This document shows, piece after piece, positions 9,439-17,931 of a stretch of 64,000 bases of DNA (positions are counted from its first letter, which is position 1; each line of letters starts with the position of its first letter). The notes under the pieces are model-generated. The model searched no databases. It was not told where the DNA came from and worked only from the letters and a program-made list of their open reading frames with translations. The stretch covers positions 930,001-994,000 of the forward strand of contig NZ_CP059297.1 of the NCBI RefSeq assembly GCF_017795885.1, given 5' to 3'. The position numbers were made by a program, and so were the translations under genes. Origin of the DNA: Brevundimonas sp. AJA228-03 (GTDB lineage Bacteria; Pseudomonadota; Alphaproteobacteria; Caulobacterales; Caulobacteraceae).

Positions 9439-9586
9439 TCAAGAAAATCCATTCTGCCTTGCCCTCAAGACTAGGACTAACAGCGTCCGCTAACCATCCA
9501 CAGCAGTCCATCAATGAGTCTGCTTCTGTCGTCCGCAGCAGGACGACCACGTCGCTGTTTCTCGCACCTTGGCGCGGCAGAGCACC

Positions 9587-10375
9587 CTAGCCTCGCCCCA
9601 TCCACCCCGGCCACTGCACCGCCACCGCCCGCCCATCGACCGTCAGCGCGCCGTCCAGCCGGTCCAGCCGCACCAGCGCCATGGCCACGCCGTCCTGTCC
9701 GGTCAGGACCTCGCCCGCGCGCAGTTCGCCGTTCAGCACCTCGGCACCCGGCGCCGGCGGCGGCCCGTCGAAGGTCAGGGCCAGCATCCGCTTTTTGATC
9801 TCGCCCCGCCGCTTCATGCGCGAGGTCGTCTCCTGACCGACGAAACAGCCCTTGCCGAAGTCGATGCCGTTCAGCAGGTCGAAGTTCGCCTCGATCGGAT
9901 AGGTGCGGTCCGACCCCGCATCCGCCGCCGGATCGGGTACGCCCGCTGACAGGCGATACGCGTCATAGTCGGCCTCGGTCGCGTCGAGGACGTGATCCCC
10001 GATCGCCCGGCCGCCCATCGCCACCGTGCGCGGATCGGCGACGAAGCCCGCCGCCACGCCGGGCCAGCTGGCGATCACCGGCCGATCGTCGGCCGCGATC
10101 TCGACCCGGGCCCTGAGTTTGTACATCGACAACCGCGCCATCAGCGCCTCGTGCCGGTCCGCCGCCATGTCCAGCACCACACCGCCGCCTTCACCCCACA
10201 GGAACAGGTCGAACAAAAGCCGCCCCGGCGGCGACAGCATGGCCCCGAACCGGACCTCGCCGTCGGTCAGGGTCTCGACATCCTGGGTCAGCAGATTGTG
10301 CAGGAACGGTTTCGCGTCGGCTCCGCTTACCCGGATCAGGGCGCGGCTGTTCAGTCGGGCGATGCGATCGGTCAT
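9587..10375 (-). CDS. ygfZ: Folate-binding protein YgfZ (Fe-S/tRNA modification factor)
   Basis: 262 residues. YgfZ is a glycine-cleavage-T-like protein that binds tetrahydrofolate and supports iron-sulphur enzymes such as MiaB. The diagnostic motif KGCFVGQETTSRM is present with its conserved cysteine, preceded by the IEANFDLLNGIDFGKG block, and the N-terminus SRALIRVSGADAKPFLHNLLTQDV is typical. The start is the ATG at 10375; nothing in-frame upstream looks coding. It is divergent from the glycosyltransferase at 10448, so the 72 bases between contain both promoters. Confidence 0.92.
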   Translation of the reverse strand: MTDRIARLNSRALIRVSGADAKPFLHNLLTQDVETLTDGEVRFGAMLSPPGRLLFDLFLWGEGGGVVLDMAADRHEALMARLSMYKLRARVEIAADDRPVIASWPGVAAGFVADPRTVAMGGRAIGDHVLDATEADYDAYRLSAGVPDPAADAGSDRTYPIEANFDLLNGIDFGKGCFVGQETTSRMKRRGEIKKRMLALTFDGPPPAPGAEVLNGELRAGEVLTGQDGVAMALVRLDRLDGALTVDGRAVAVQWPGWMGRG

Positions 10376-10447
10376 GGCATGAGAGATAGGGCCAGTCGCG
10401 CCGTCGCCCCACCCCCCGCTGCAAGAGAATCCGTATACGGTGCGCTC

Positions 10448-11410
10448 ATGAGCGCGCGTTTTCCCATTCTCTATATCGCCGAGGCCGGGCCAGAGGCCGC
10501 CGTCCTGTCGTCCGGCGCCCTCGCCTGGCTGGCCGACAGCCTGCCGGACGCGGACTTCACGATCGTCGGGTCGGCGGCCTCGGCCCCCCTGTTCGCCGAT
10601 ACGCCGCGCCTGAAACATCTGATCGTCCTGGACCGGACAACCCGCTGGGACTGGCTGGGTCTGTGGAACCAGGTCCGCGACACGCGCTGGGGCCTGATCG
10701 TCGACATGCGCGGCACGAAGCTTTCCGAACGCCTGCGTCGCCTGAAACGCGCCGTGCGTGGCCCCGATCATCCCGGCCTCCATGCGGTGGAGGCCGCCGC
10801 CCGGGTGCTGCAACTGGACGAGGTGCCCGCCCCCCGGCTGTTCTTTGGCGAGGACACCCGCGCCGCCACCGATGCCCTGATAGGCCACGACCCGGCCCCG
10901 ATCCTGGCGGTCGGCCCGGGCACCGACTGGATCGGCACCCGCTGGCCCGCCGAACGCTATGCCAAGGTCGCCGGACCGCTTCTGGCCGAGGACGGCCCCC
11001 TGGCCGGTGGCCGGCTGATGATCGTGGGCGAGGAGGCCGACCGCGACCTGGCCCACACCATCCGCCTGGCGGTGCCCCGGACCCGGGTGATCGAGCTCCA
11101 GGGCAAACTGACCCGGCTCCAGACCGCCGCCGCCCTGTCGCGCGCCAGCCTCTATGTCGGGGCGGACTCCCTCTGGACCCAGCTGGCGGTCGCGGCCGGC
11201 GTGCCCTCGGTGGGTGTCTTCGGCCCTTCCGACGATGCCCGCATCGGGCCGTGGAACGGGGTCTCCCTGCGCGGCGAACGTTCGCTGGAGGAGTTCAGGG
11301 CCATCGACCCCCGCCTCAACCAGCACATCCACCACATGCTCGGCCTGCCCGCCGACCGCGTCCTGAGGGCCGCGCGGGGCCTGCTGGCCAAGGATGCGGC
11401 GGCGGGCTGA
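10448..11410 (+). CDS. GT9-family glycosyltransferase (heptosyltransferase-like)
   Basis: 320 residues. GT9 enzymes move heptose or related sugars from nucleotide donors to the lipopolysaccharide core. The C-terminal nucleotide-sugar half is clear: ILAVGPGTDWIGTRWPAERYA corresponds to the GxxxxxKxWP motif, followed by LMIVGEEADRDL, ELQGKLTRLQTAAALSRA and the SLYVGADSLWTQLAVAAGVPSVGVFGPSD loop, where GADSLWTQL replaces the usual NDSGLMHLA pattern. The N-terminus is Rossmann-like. It stands alone with no LPS genes beside it, so the acceptor is unknown. Start at ATG 10448. Confidence 0.85.
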   Translation: MSARFPILYIAEAGPEAAVLSSGALAWLADSLPDADFTIVGSAASAPLFADTPRLKHLIVLDRTTRWDWLGLWNQVRDTRWGLIVDMRGTKLSERLRRLKRAVRGPDHPGLHAVEAAARVLQLDEVPAPRLFFGEDTRAATDALIGHDPAPILAVGPGTDWIGTRWPAERYAKVAGPLLAEDGPLAGGRLMIVGEEADRDLAHTIRLAVPRTRVIELQGKLTRLQTAAALSRASLYVGADSLWTQLAVAAGVPSVGVFGPSDDARIGPWNGVSLRGERSLEEFRAIDPRLNQHIHHMLGLPADRVLRAARGLLAKDAAAG

Positions 11411-11450
11411 GGTGTCCGCCCGGGGCCTCGCTGTTGGACACATCAGGAAC

Positions 11451-11600
11451 GATCCTCCCCTGCTTCCTTGCGGTGGGAGGTGGACCACCCGAAGAGGGGT
11501 GGAGGGGGCGCAAACACCCACGGGTCCGGGGTCGCCCCCGCTACGCCTGCGCAGGACGCGCGGCGGCCCCACTCCCCCGCTGCGCGGCGGGAGGGTCAAA
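11451..11600. repeat. GC-rich palindromic intergenic repeats
   Basis: The 350 bases between the glycosyltransferase and pyrC hold no gene. Most of it is repeat-like: CCACCC and GGGTGG pair near 11486-11505, and CTCCCCCGC / GCGGCGGGAG (11572-11593) form a strong stem. The composition differs from coding DNA (runs of C and G without codon periodicity). It resembles the extragenic elements of related genomes and is distinct in sequence from the one at 6122. Confidence 0.5.
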
Positions 11601-11635
11601 CTCCGAAAAACATCGGCCCTGCATTCGACCGCCTC

Positions 11636-11641
11636 TATAAT
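11636..11641 (+). promoter_or_regulatory. Possible -10 box for pyrC
   Basis: A perfect TATAAT lies 120 bases upstream of the pyrC start at the edge of the repeat region. No convincing -35 hexamer is seen 16-18 bases upstream, so the promoter is tentative. Confidence 0.35.
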
Positions 11642-11706
11642 GGGCGGTGCGACCCATCGGCACACGCGCGCCCCGAACGGGTCGGACGGGTCGGACGGTG
11701 TTTTTC

Positions 11707-11724
11707 GTCTGATCGAAATCAGAC
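11707..11724 (+). promoter_or_regulatory. Leader hairpin upstream of pyrC
   Basis: GTCTGAT, loop CGAA, ATCAGAC: a perfect 7-bp stem with a tetraloop, preceded by TTTTTC and ending 36 bases before the pyrC start. If the -10 at 11636 is used it lies in the leader RNA. It could be an operator, a weak terminator of upstream transcription or a leader control structure. Confidence 0.4.
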
Positions 11725-11760
11725 TATTCAGATCCCGCCTTTCCAGACCCGGACTCTTCG

Positions 11761-13095
11761 ATGACCCAGACCTATGACCTGATCGTCCGTGGCGGCGAGG
11801 TGGTGAACCATGCGGGACGCGGCCTTGCCGACGTGGGCGTGCGCGACGGTCGGATCGCCTTCGTCGGCGACCTGTCCCAGGCCTCGGCGGGCCAGGTGAT
11901 CGACGCCTCGGGTCTGACGGTCCTGCCGGGCGTCATCGACACCCAGGTCCATTTTCGCGAACCCGGCCTGGAATGGAAGGAAGACCTGGAGACCGGGTCT
12001 CGTGCGGCGGCCCTCGGCGGCGTCGTCGCCGTGTTCGAGATGCCCAACACCGAACCCAACACCACCGACGCTGACACCCTGGCCGACAAGCTGGCCCGCG
12101 CCCGCGACCGGATGTGGACGGATCACGCCTTCTACGTTGGCGGAACCCACGCCAATGCCGACGTCCTGGGCGAGCTGGAGCGCCTGCCCGGCTGCTGCGG
12201 GGTCAAGGTCTTCATGGGTGCCTCGACCGGCGACCTGCTGATCGCCGACGACGACGGGGTGCGAAAGGTGCTGAACGCCGTGTCGCGCCGCGCCACCTTC
12301 CATTCCGAGGACGAATACCGCCTGGCAGAGCGCCGGCCCCTGGCCCGCACCGGCGACTGGACCAGCCACACCGATGTGCGCGACGCCGAAAGCGCGATCA
12401 TGAGCACCCGCCGCCTCGTCCGGCTGGCCCACGAAACCGGCAAGCGCATTCACGTCCTGCACGTCTCGACGGCCGAGGAGATCGAATTCCTGGCGCATCA
12501 CAAGGACGTCGCCACGGTCGAGACCACGCCCCAGCACCTGACCCTGGACGGCGACGAGGCCTATGAGCGGCTGAAGGGCTATGCCCAGATGAACCCGCCG
12601 ATCCGCAACGCCCCTCACATCGCCGGGCTGTGGCGCGGCATCGATCAGGGGGTGGTGGATGTGCTCGGCTCCGACCACGCCCCGCACACGAAAGAGGAAA
12701 AGGCCCGGCCCTATCCGGCCTCGCCCTCCGGCATGCCGGGCGTCCAGACCCTGGTGCCGGTCATGCTGACCCATGTCGCCAACGGGAAGATGACGCTGGA
12801 ACGGTTCGTCGACCTGACCTCGGCCGGGGCCCAGCGGGTCTTCCAGACCGCGAACAAGGGCCGTCTGGCCGAGGGCTATGACGCCGACCTGACCCTGGTC
12901 GATCTCAAGGCCAGACGGGTCATCACCCACGATCAGCAGGCCAGCCGTTGCGGCTGGACCCCCTTCGACGGCTTCGAGGCGACGGGCTGGCCCATGGCCA
13001 CCATCGTGCGCGGCCGGGTCGTCATGTCCGACGGCGAACTGATCGGCACGGCCCACGGCCGCCCGGTCAACTTTCAGGAAGCCCTGACCGCGTGA
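11761..13095 (+). CDS. pyrC: Dihydroorotase, class I
   Basis: 444 residues. Dihydroorotase closes carbamoyl aspartate to dihydroorotate in pyrimidine synthesis. It is the long class I form: DTQVHFREPGLEWKEDLETG carries the HxR metal motif, GVKVFMGASTGDLL the carboxylated-lysine region (K in VKVFMG), TFHSEDE and IHVLHVSTAEE the further metal histidines, and LGSDHAPHTKEEK the catalytic Asp. Metal ligands all appear present, so it should be active rather than a PyrC' pseudo-enzyme. Its stop codon overlaps the next gene's GTG start (GTGA). Confidence 0.93.
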   Translation: MTQTYDLIVRGGEVVNHAGRGLADVGVRDGRIAFVGDLSQASAGQVIDASGLTVLPGVIDTQVHFREPGLEWKEDLETGSRAAALGGVVAVFEMPNTEPNTTDADTLADKLARARDRMWTDHAFYVGGTHANADVLGELERLPGCCGVKVFMGASTGDLLIADDDGVRKVLNAVSRRATFHSEDEYRLAERRPLARTGDWTSHTDVRDAESAIMSTRRLVRLAHETGKRIHVLHVSTAEEIEFLAHHKDVATVETTPQHLTLDGDEAYERLKGYAQMNPPIRNAPHIAGLWRGIDQGVVDVLGSDHAPHTKEEKARPYPASPSGMPGVQTLVPVMLTHVANGKMTLERFVDLTSAGAQRVFQTANKGRLAEGYDADLTLVDLKARRVITHDQQASRCGWTPFDGFEATGWPMATIVRGRVVMSDGELIGTAHGRPVNFQEALTA

Positions 13096-13907
13096 CCGGG
13101 TCGGCCGGAGCGCGTCCCCGGCTGGGCCTGATCGGCTATGGTGCCTTCGGCCGCCTGACCGCCCGGCATCTGTCGCCGTGGTTCGAGGTCCTGGCCCATG
13201 ACCCGGCGGCCACGGTGGAGGAGGGCACCGTGGCCCGCCTGACCGACCTGGCCACGGCCGCCGCCTGTCCGGTGGTGATCCTCGCCGTCCCCGTCGAGGC
13301 TCTGGCAGAGACCCTGTCGGCCATCGGACCCGACCTGCAGGACGGCGCGCTGGTCATCGACGTGGGCTCGGTCAAGGTCGGTCCGGCCCGACTGATGGCC
13401 GAGCACCTGCCCGCCCGGGTCCAGGCCGTGGGGACCCACCCCCTGTTCGGGCCGCAGAGCGCGCGGGACGGCATCGCGGGGCTTCGCATCGCCGTCTGTC
13501 CGGTGCGCGGCGACCGCATTGCCCGCCGCGTCGCCGCCTTCTGCCGCCGCGCCCTGAAGCTGAAGGTCTTCATCGTCTCTCCGGAGGATCACGACCGCGA
13601 GGCGGCCGTCGTCCAGGGCCTGACCCATCTGATCTCCCGCGTCCTGCTGTCGATGGAGCCCCTGCCGACGCGGATGACCACCACCAGCTTCGAGCGGATC
13701 ATGCAGGCCGTCGAAATGGTCCGCTACGATTCGCCCGCCGTCTTTCGCGCGATCGAACGCGAGAACCCCTATGCGGCCGGGGTCCGCGACCGTTTCTTCG
13801 ATCTCGCGGCCCGGGCCCGGGCCGACCTCGACGACGGAACCACGCCTCAGTCCAGCTCCGGCCCGCCCGTGGGATCGCGGGGATCCAGCGGCAGCCCCGC
13901 CTCCTGA
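13092..13907 (+). CDS. Prephenate dehydrogenase-like protein (TyrA family)
   Basis: 271 residues from the GTG overlapping the pyrC stop. TyrA-type enzymes oxidise prephenate or arogenate with NAD(P) towards tyrosine. The Rossmann motif GLIGYGAFGRLTARHL opens the protein, then VVILAVPVEALAETL, VIDVGSVKVGPARLM, and THPLFGPQSARDGIAGL, the substrate-binding block with its catalytic-region histidine. It ends before the usual long C-terminal dimerisation domain, so it is a short form. The last 20 residues (Ser/Pro/Gly-rich) overlap antisense with the end of the next gene. Specificity for prephenate versus arogenate cannot be read here. Confidence 0.85.
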   Translation: MTGSAGARPRLGLIGYGAFGRLTARHLSPWFEVLAHDPAATVEEGTVARLTDLATAAACPVVILAVPVEALAETLSAIGPDLQDGALVIDVGSVKVGPARLMAEHLPARVQAVGTHPLFGPQSARDGIAGLRIAVCPVRGDRIARRVAAFCRRALKLKVFIVSPEDHDREAAVVQGLTHLISRVLLSMEPLPTRMTTTSFERIMQAVEMVRYDSPAVFRAIERENPYAAGVRDRFFDLAARARADLDDGTTPQSSSGPPVGSRGSSGSPAS

Positions 13908-14806
13908 CGGGCCTTCAGCACCCGCAGCCAGCCGTGCATGGCCTCGCAGTCCAGCCCGTGCATCATCAGCCGGAACCCGGCCTGCAACGTCGACAGCGTC
14001 ACCAGGGGATGCCCGTTCTTGACGAAATGCATGTGATAGTCGGTGCCCAGGATCCGCCCGATATAGATGCCGACGATCTCGTCCAGCTGCAGCGAATGGC
14101 TGGCCCGCATGAAGTCGGCGCGGGGCAGCATCAGGGCATACAGGGGCGTGTAGAACTCCACCGCCGTCTGGATGTCGATCCGGTTCAGCGGTCCGGTCGG
14201 GAAGGTTTCGAACGCCGACTCTATGTCCGACAGCATGGAGAAGTCGACCCGCTCGGGCGGTGTGATCTCCTTGCCCGCGGCCCGCAGCGCCATGTTCAGC
14301 TCGATGATGAAGTTGAAGATGTTCAGGTCGTGCTGGAGGAAGACATTGTCCTCCAGATCCTTCAGCGTCAGCGGCTTCAGCGGCACCGTCCTGACCAGCG
14401 CCGGATCGATCCCGGCATTGGCCTTCAGGAAGGCCAGCAGCTCGGTCCCGACATGGAAATGGCGCAGGATCAGGGTGTTGCACTCCGGCGATCCGAAGGT
14501 CCGCAGACCCCAGTGGATGGACCTGTGCAGCAGGCCGTTCAGATTGGGATAGCGCGGCGAGATGGCCCGCAGGACCTTCACGACGCAGAAGAACAGGAAC
14601 ACCACCGGGCGACTGACCGGGAACAGCCATCGCCGCGACCACGACCGCGCCCCCAGCAGCAGCGCCCGCTTGGCCTGCGGATCGATCGGCAGGGAGTGAT
14701 CGAGATACAGCGCCAGCCACGGGTCGGGATCGTTCGCGTCATGGCGGCGCGCGTCGAACGGATCGGTTTTCCACTGCGCCGTGTCGCCGCCGCCGGGCAG
14801 GCTCAC
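13847..14806 (-). CDS. Unrecognised protein of the KS III/oxidase operon
   Basis: 319 residues, GTG start overlapping the upstream oxidase stop (GTGA), so it is translationally coupled to the pathway genes. I do not recognise a family with certainty. Features: an N-terminal hydrophilic stretch, one hydrophobic segment near residues 60-75 (VSRPVVFLFFCVVKVL), then a mostly helical, His-rich body with repeated acidic/His clusters: ILRHFHVGTELLAF, VFLQHDLNIFNFIIELN, TDYHMHFVKNGHP and MMHGLDCEAMHGWL. This pattern would suit a helical metalloprotein loosely tied to the membrane, but that is inference. Its 3' end overlaps the prephenate dehydrogenase gene tail to tail by 61 bases. Confidence 0.8.
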   Translation of the reverse strand: MSLPGGGDTAQWKTDPFDARRHDANDPDPWLALYLDHSLPIDPQAKRALLLGARSWSRRWLFPVSRPVVFLFFCVVKVLRAISPRYPNLNGLLHRSIHWGLRTFGSPECNTLILRHFHVGTELLAFLKANAGIDPALVRTVPLKPLTLKDLEDNVFLQHDLNIFNFIIELNMALRAAGKEITPPERVDFSMLSDIESAFETFPTGPLNRIDIQTAVEFYTPLYALMLPRADFMRASHSLQLDEIVGIYIGRILGTDYHMHFVKNGHPLVTLSTLQAGFRLMMHGLDCEAMHGWLRVLKARQEAGLPLDPRDPTGGPELD

Positions 14807-15486
14807 GCGGCGATCTCCTCGATCTGCAAGGCATACAGGCGGGCGGTGACCCTGGCCGTCATGACGATCCGCTCGGCCACGGCGGCGTCGGGCAGGACCA
14901 TCCGCAGCATCTCCTCGAACTCGCGCATGTGCTCCGCGTCATTCTCGCCGTGGTACAGCAGGAACCGCACCGCCTCGTCCGGCAGCGCCAGTCGCTCCTT
15001 GACCAGCCGGCCCCAGGGCGCGGCCTTGATCGAGCCCAGCCCTTCGATGATGAACATGGCTCCCAGCAGGCCGAACGGATCGGGCCTGGACGCCTCATGG
15101 AACATCCAGGCCGAGATGGCTTCGGACCCGACGTTCTTGGGGGCCGAACGGATCACCTCGACCTCGCCCCCCGAACAGACGAAGTCGGCCTCCAGCAGGC
15201 GGAAGTCGCGATGCTCGGTCACCGCATGGCGCATCAGCGTCGAGCGCAGCTCCAGATGCGTCTCGCCGATGTTCGAGGCTGCACGGCTCATCCACAGGGC
15301 CCCGTCCTTCACCTGCTGGCGCAGGTTGATCAGGAACAGCTGATAGTCGGCCAGCTCGAACCGGCCGCGTGTCAGCTTCCTGATCAGCGGCGTCGCCTCC
15401 AGCCGCTGTTCGAAATCGGCAAAGACCACGGCCAGCTTGCGCAGGGTCTCCGCGACCTGGTCGTCCACGCGTGTTCCGTCCGCCAT
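14803..15486 (-). CDS. Haem-oxygenase-fold iron-containing oxidase-like protein
   Basis: 227 residues. The helical sequence belongs to the TenA/haem-oxygenase-like superfamily annotated as iron-containing redox enzymes; known relatives (UndA, CADD, SznF) use a diiron centre to oxidise or decarboxylate small substrates such as fatty acids. Candidate ligands lie where expected: H87, E91, H92 in MRHAVTEHRDF, E149 in MFIIEGLGS, and H179, D183, H186 in YHGENDAEHMREF. The start ATG overlaps the ketosynthase stop (TGATG), so it is made together with that enzyme. The substrate is unknown; its partner suggests an acyl or beta-ketoacyl compound. Confidence 0.8.
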   Translation of the reverse strand: MADGTRVDDQVAETLRKLAVVFADFEQRLEATPLIRKLTRGRFELADYQLFLINLRQQVKDGALWMSRAASNIGETHLELRSTLMRHAVTEHRDFRLLEADFVCSGGEVEVIRSAPKNVGSEAISAWMFHEASRPDPFGLLGAMFIIEGLGSIKAAPWGRLVKERLALPDEAVRFLLYHGENDAEHMREFEEMLRMVLPDAAVAERIVMTARVTARLYALQIEEIAA

Positions 15487-16628
15487 CACACCACCTCGCA
15501 CATCATGAAACCGACCATGGCCCGCCCGCTCTCCGGCACGATCAGCAGGACCTTCTCGCCGGTCCTGGCCCGTCCCGACTTCATGAACTCGTCCAGCATG
15601 ACCCAGATCGAGGCCGCGCCGATGTTGCCGACGCTCGGCAGGTTCGAAAACCACTTTTCCTCCGGGATCATGGCGGCGGTGCTTTTCAGCACCGACACGA
15701 TTTCTTCCCGCAGCGACCGCGCCGAGTAGTGGCACAGCAGGTGGTCCACGTCGTCCGGGACGATCCGGCCGGAATCGACCTTCTCCAGCCAGACTCCGAT
15801 CCAGGCCCGGATGACGATCTTCAGCAGCTCGAAATCCTGCACCAGGGCCACAGACCCCGACGCATGCGCCGCGACCGGCCCGGCGTGGCTCCAGGCGCTC
15901 GTCATGTCTGCCCGGTCCGCGAAGGTCGAGCCCGCCCACATGCAGGGATCAAACCGCCCGGCCAGCGAGATCAGATCGATCCACTCGACCTTCAGAGACG
16001 GGCCGTCCGGTCGGGGCCGGGGCTCCATCACCACTGCGCCTGCGCCGTCCGACAGGGTGAACCGCAGGAAGTCCGCCTCGACCCTCGCCCGGCCCCTGAC
16101 GTCAACCAGGGCCGTGCCCTCATAGAACTCCGGCCGGAACCAGCGGGACGAGAACTCCCCCGCCGCCGCCGCCGCGACGTCCGCCTCGCCGGTCCGCACC
16201 TGGAGCCAGGCCCCCTTGGCCGCCATCAGGGCGGAGGCGCACACCGACTGGTAGCTGGCGATCTCGATCGGTCCCGCACCGAGTTCCGCATGCACCGCGC
16301 TGGCATGGCCGGGGACGATATAGTCGCCCTGGGTCGTGGCCGTGGCGAGGTGACCCAGCTGGCCGATCGACAGGCCCGCGTCCTCCAGGGCCGCCTTCGT
16401 CGCCGCCGCCGTCATCGAGGCGTTGGAGTGCAGCGGCCGACCCTCGGGCGTCAGGGCATAGTGGCGCGTCTCGACCCCGTTCCACCGCAGCGCCCGGCGA
16501 CCTACTGCCGAGCTGCGCCCGCCGATGCGGCCGATGAAGGTCTCCATGGTGTCCACGCCGACGGGATCACCGGGGAGGAAGGCCCCGGTTCCGGTGATGT
16601 AGACGTCGCGAAGCAGACCTGCAGACAT
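15486..16628 (-). CDS. Beta-ketoacyl synthase III-like enzyme
   Basis: 380 residues, thiolase fold of the FabH/OleA group. The catalytic triad is complete: C130 in YQSVCASALM, H300 in HLLCHYSA, N335 in LPSVGNIGAAS. This group condenses acyl-CoA or acyl-ACP starters with malonyl or other acyl units. It is longer than FabH (about 320), with an insert around residues 205-270, and lacks a FabH-like neighbourhood (no plsX, no ihfA), so a specialised metabolite role is more likely than housekeeping fatty acid synthesis. It is followed by an oxidase-like protein and an unknown protein with overlapping codons, and preceded by an acyltransferase 59 bases upstream. Confidence 0.85.
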   Translation of the reverse strand: MSAGLLRDVYITGTGAFLPGDPVGVDTMETFIGRIGGRSSAVGRRALRWNGVETRHYALTPEGRPLHSNASMTAAATKAALEDAGLSIGQLGHLATATTQGDYIVPGHASAVHAELGAGPIEIASYQSVCASALMAAKGAWLQVRTGEADVAAAAAGEFSSRWFRPEFYEGTALVDVRGRARVEADFLRFTLSDGAGAVVMEPRPRPDGPSLKVEWIDLISLAGRFDPCMWAGSTFADRADMTSAWSHAGPVAAHASGSVALVQDFELLKIVIRAWIGVWLEKVDSGRIVPDDVDHLLCHYSARSLREEIVSVLKSTAAMIPEEKWFSNLPSVGNIGAASIWVMLDEFMKSGRARTGEKVLLIVPESGRAMVGFMMCEVV

Positions 16629-16687
16629 AGCCTGTCACTGCGGCAGATGACCGATCCCCGCAAGGCCGCCAAATCTGACGGCTCCGG

Positions 16688-17839
16688 TCAGCCTTCCTGC
16701 AACACGACAGCGCCGGCTTCGACCGGGCGCCGACCCTGACGACGACGTGACAGCCAGGCCTTGATGGCGTTCTGCATCGGCTGGTCGATAGCCGTGTGGA
16801 AGGCGAAGGCGAAGACGAAGGCGGCCAGCACCCCCGCGCCCCAAAGGCCCCACTGAACCGGCACCGACAGGGCGTATCTGGCAATCAGCAGATTGGCCAC
16901 GCCGAACCAGGCAATGCGCGCGACCTCATTGGTGATGAACATCGAGAAGGACATCACGCTGGCCCGCTCGATCAGTCTCGAGGGCTTCAACACCGGGATT
17001 GCCCCTGCCGCCAGGATGATCAGCGAGATGAAGACGAGCGAGATCAGGGCATTCTTGTCGAACGCCTGAACGACAGCCAGCCCGACTGCGGCCGAGAGGC
17101 CGACGATCCGGGCCAGGCGCGGCGCGATCCAGATCCGTTCGGCAAAGACGGCCAGTCCCATGCCCAGGATGAACAGCGGCAGGGCGCGGAAGAAGCCGAA
17201 CTTCATCGGCATCTGATAGACCGGGAAACCAAGCCAGGCCTGCGTCGCCGCATTGGCGATGAGGTACAGCCCGACCACTGCCAGCAGGGCCGACCACGGC
17301 CCCAGCCGCTTCAGGCCGCTCAGGATGTAGGGGAACAGGACATAGCAGCCGAGCAGGGCCGAGATCGACCAGCTGGGCGCGTTCCAGCCCAGTCCACCAT
17401 GAATCCCGAACCCTTGTGTCAGCGTCAGCTGCGCGGGCAATTGGTCCCAGGCGAACCATTCGGGATTGCGTGGCGCGACGCCCGCCACCGCGCTGATCAG
17501 CACCAGCGCGACCAGCGACAGACCCATGATCAGATGGGCCGGATAGACCCGCAGGAACCGCTTGATGAAGAAGTCGCCCGGCGACATCGCGCCCCGTCCG
17601 ACCGCTCCGCCATAGACCCGCATCAGTACATATCCGCTGTCGATCAGGAAGAAATTGGTCAGCAGGAAGCCACCCCGCTCGAACACCGGATGCAGTTCCT
17701 CTGCGAGGGGAACAGGTCCCGCCGCCTGGAAGTGATGCAGGATAATCAGGGAGGCCACGATGAAGCGCAGCGCGTCGAGCCATCCCCCCCTTGAGATGGC
17801 GGGTGTCCCGTTTCGGGTCGATATCGCGGTCCAGGTCAT
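16688..17839 (-). CDS. Acyltransferase-3 family membrane protein
   Basis: 383 residues with about ten membrane helices. Family members acylate sugars or other exported molecules (for example O-antigen, peptidoglycan, Nod factor). The N-terminal block WLDALRFIVASLIILHHF holds the conserved histidine of the active site, and FFIKRFLRVYPAHLIMG is the second family motif (R-x-x-R-I/V-x-P). It has no extra SGNH domain. It is probably the first gene of the operon with the ketosynthase, oxidase and unknown protein, from which it is separated by 59 bases. It may transfer the acyl product made by them. Confidence 0.88.
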   Translation of the reverse strand: MTWTAISTRNGTPAISRGGWLDALRFIVASLIILHHFQAAGPVPLAEELHPVFERGGFLLTNFFLIDSGYVLMRVYGGAVGRGAMSPGDFFIKRFLRVYPAHLIMGLSLVALVLISAVAGVAPRNPEWFAWDQLPAQLTLTQGFGIHGGLGWNAPSWSISALLGCYVLFPYILSGLKRLGPWSALLAVVGLYLIANAATQAWLGFPVYQMPMKFGFFRALPLFILGMGLAVFAERIWIAPRLARIVGLSAAVGLAVVQAFDKNALISLVFISLIILAAGAIPVLKPSRLIERASVMSFSMFITNEVARIAWFGVANLLIARYALSVPVQWGLWGAGVLAAFVFAFAFHTAIDQPMQNAIKAWLSRRRQGRRPVEAGAVVLQEG

Positions 17840-17931
17840 CGGAAACCTCTCTTCGGAGGGGAAATCCGCAAGGACCGGACCGCTTTGCCGCCGCCGAACA
17901 TCGGTCTAGTCTGGCGTCTTCAGGGGGCTGG

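Noticed and set aside
11394..11777. Short open frames in the repeat before pyrC
   Set aside because: They arise from repeat sequence, lack ribosome sites and codon bias.
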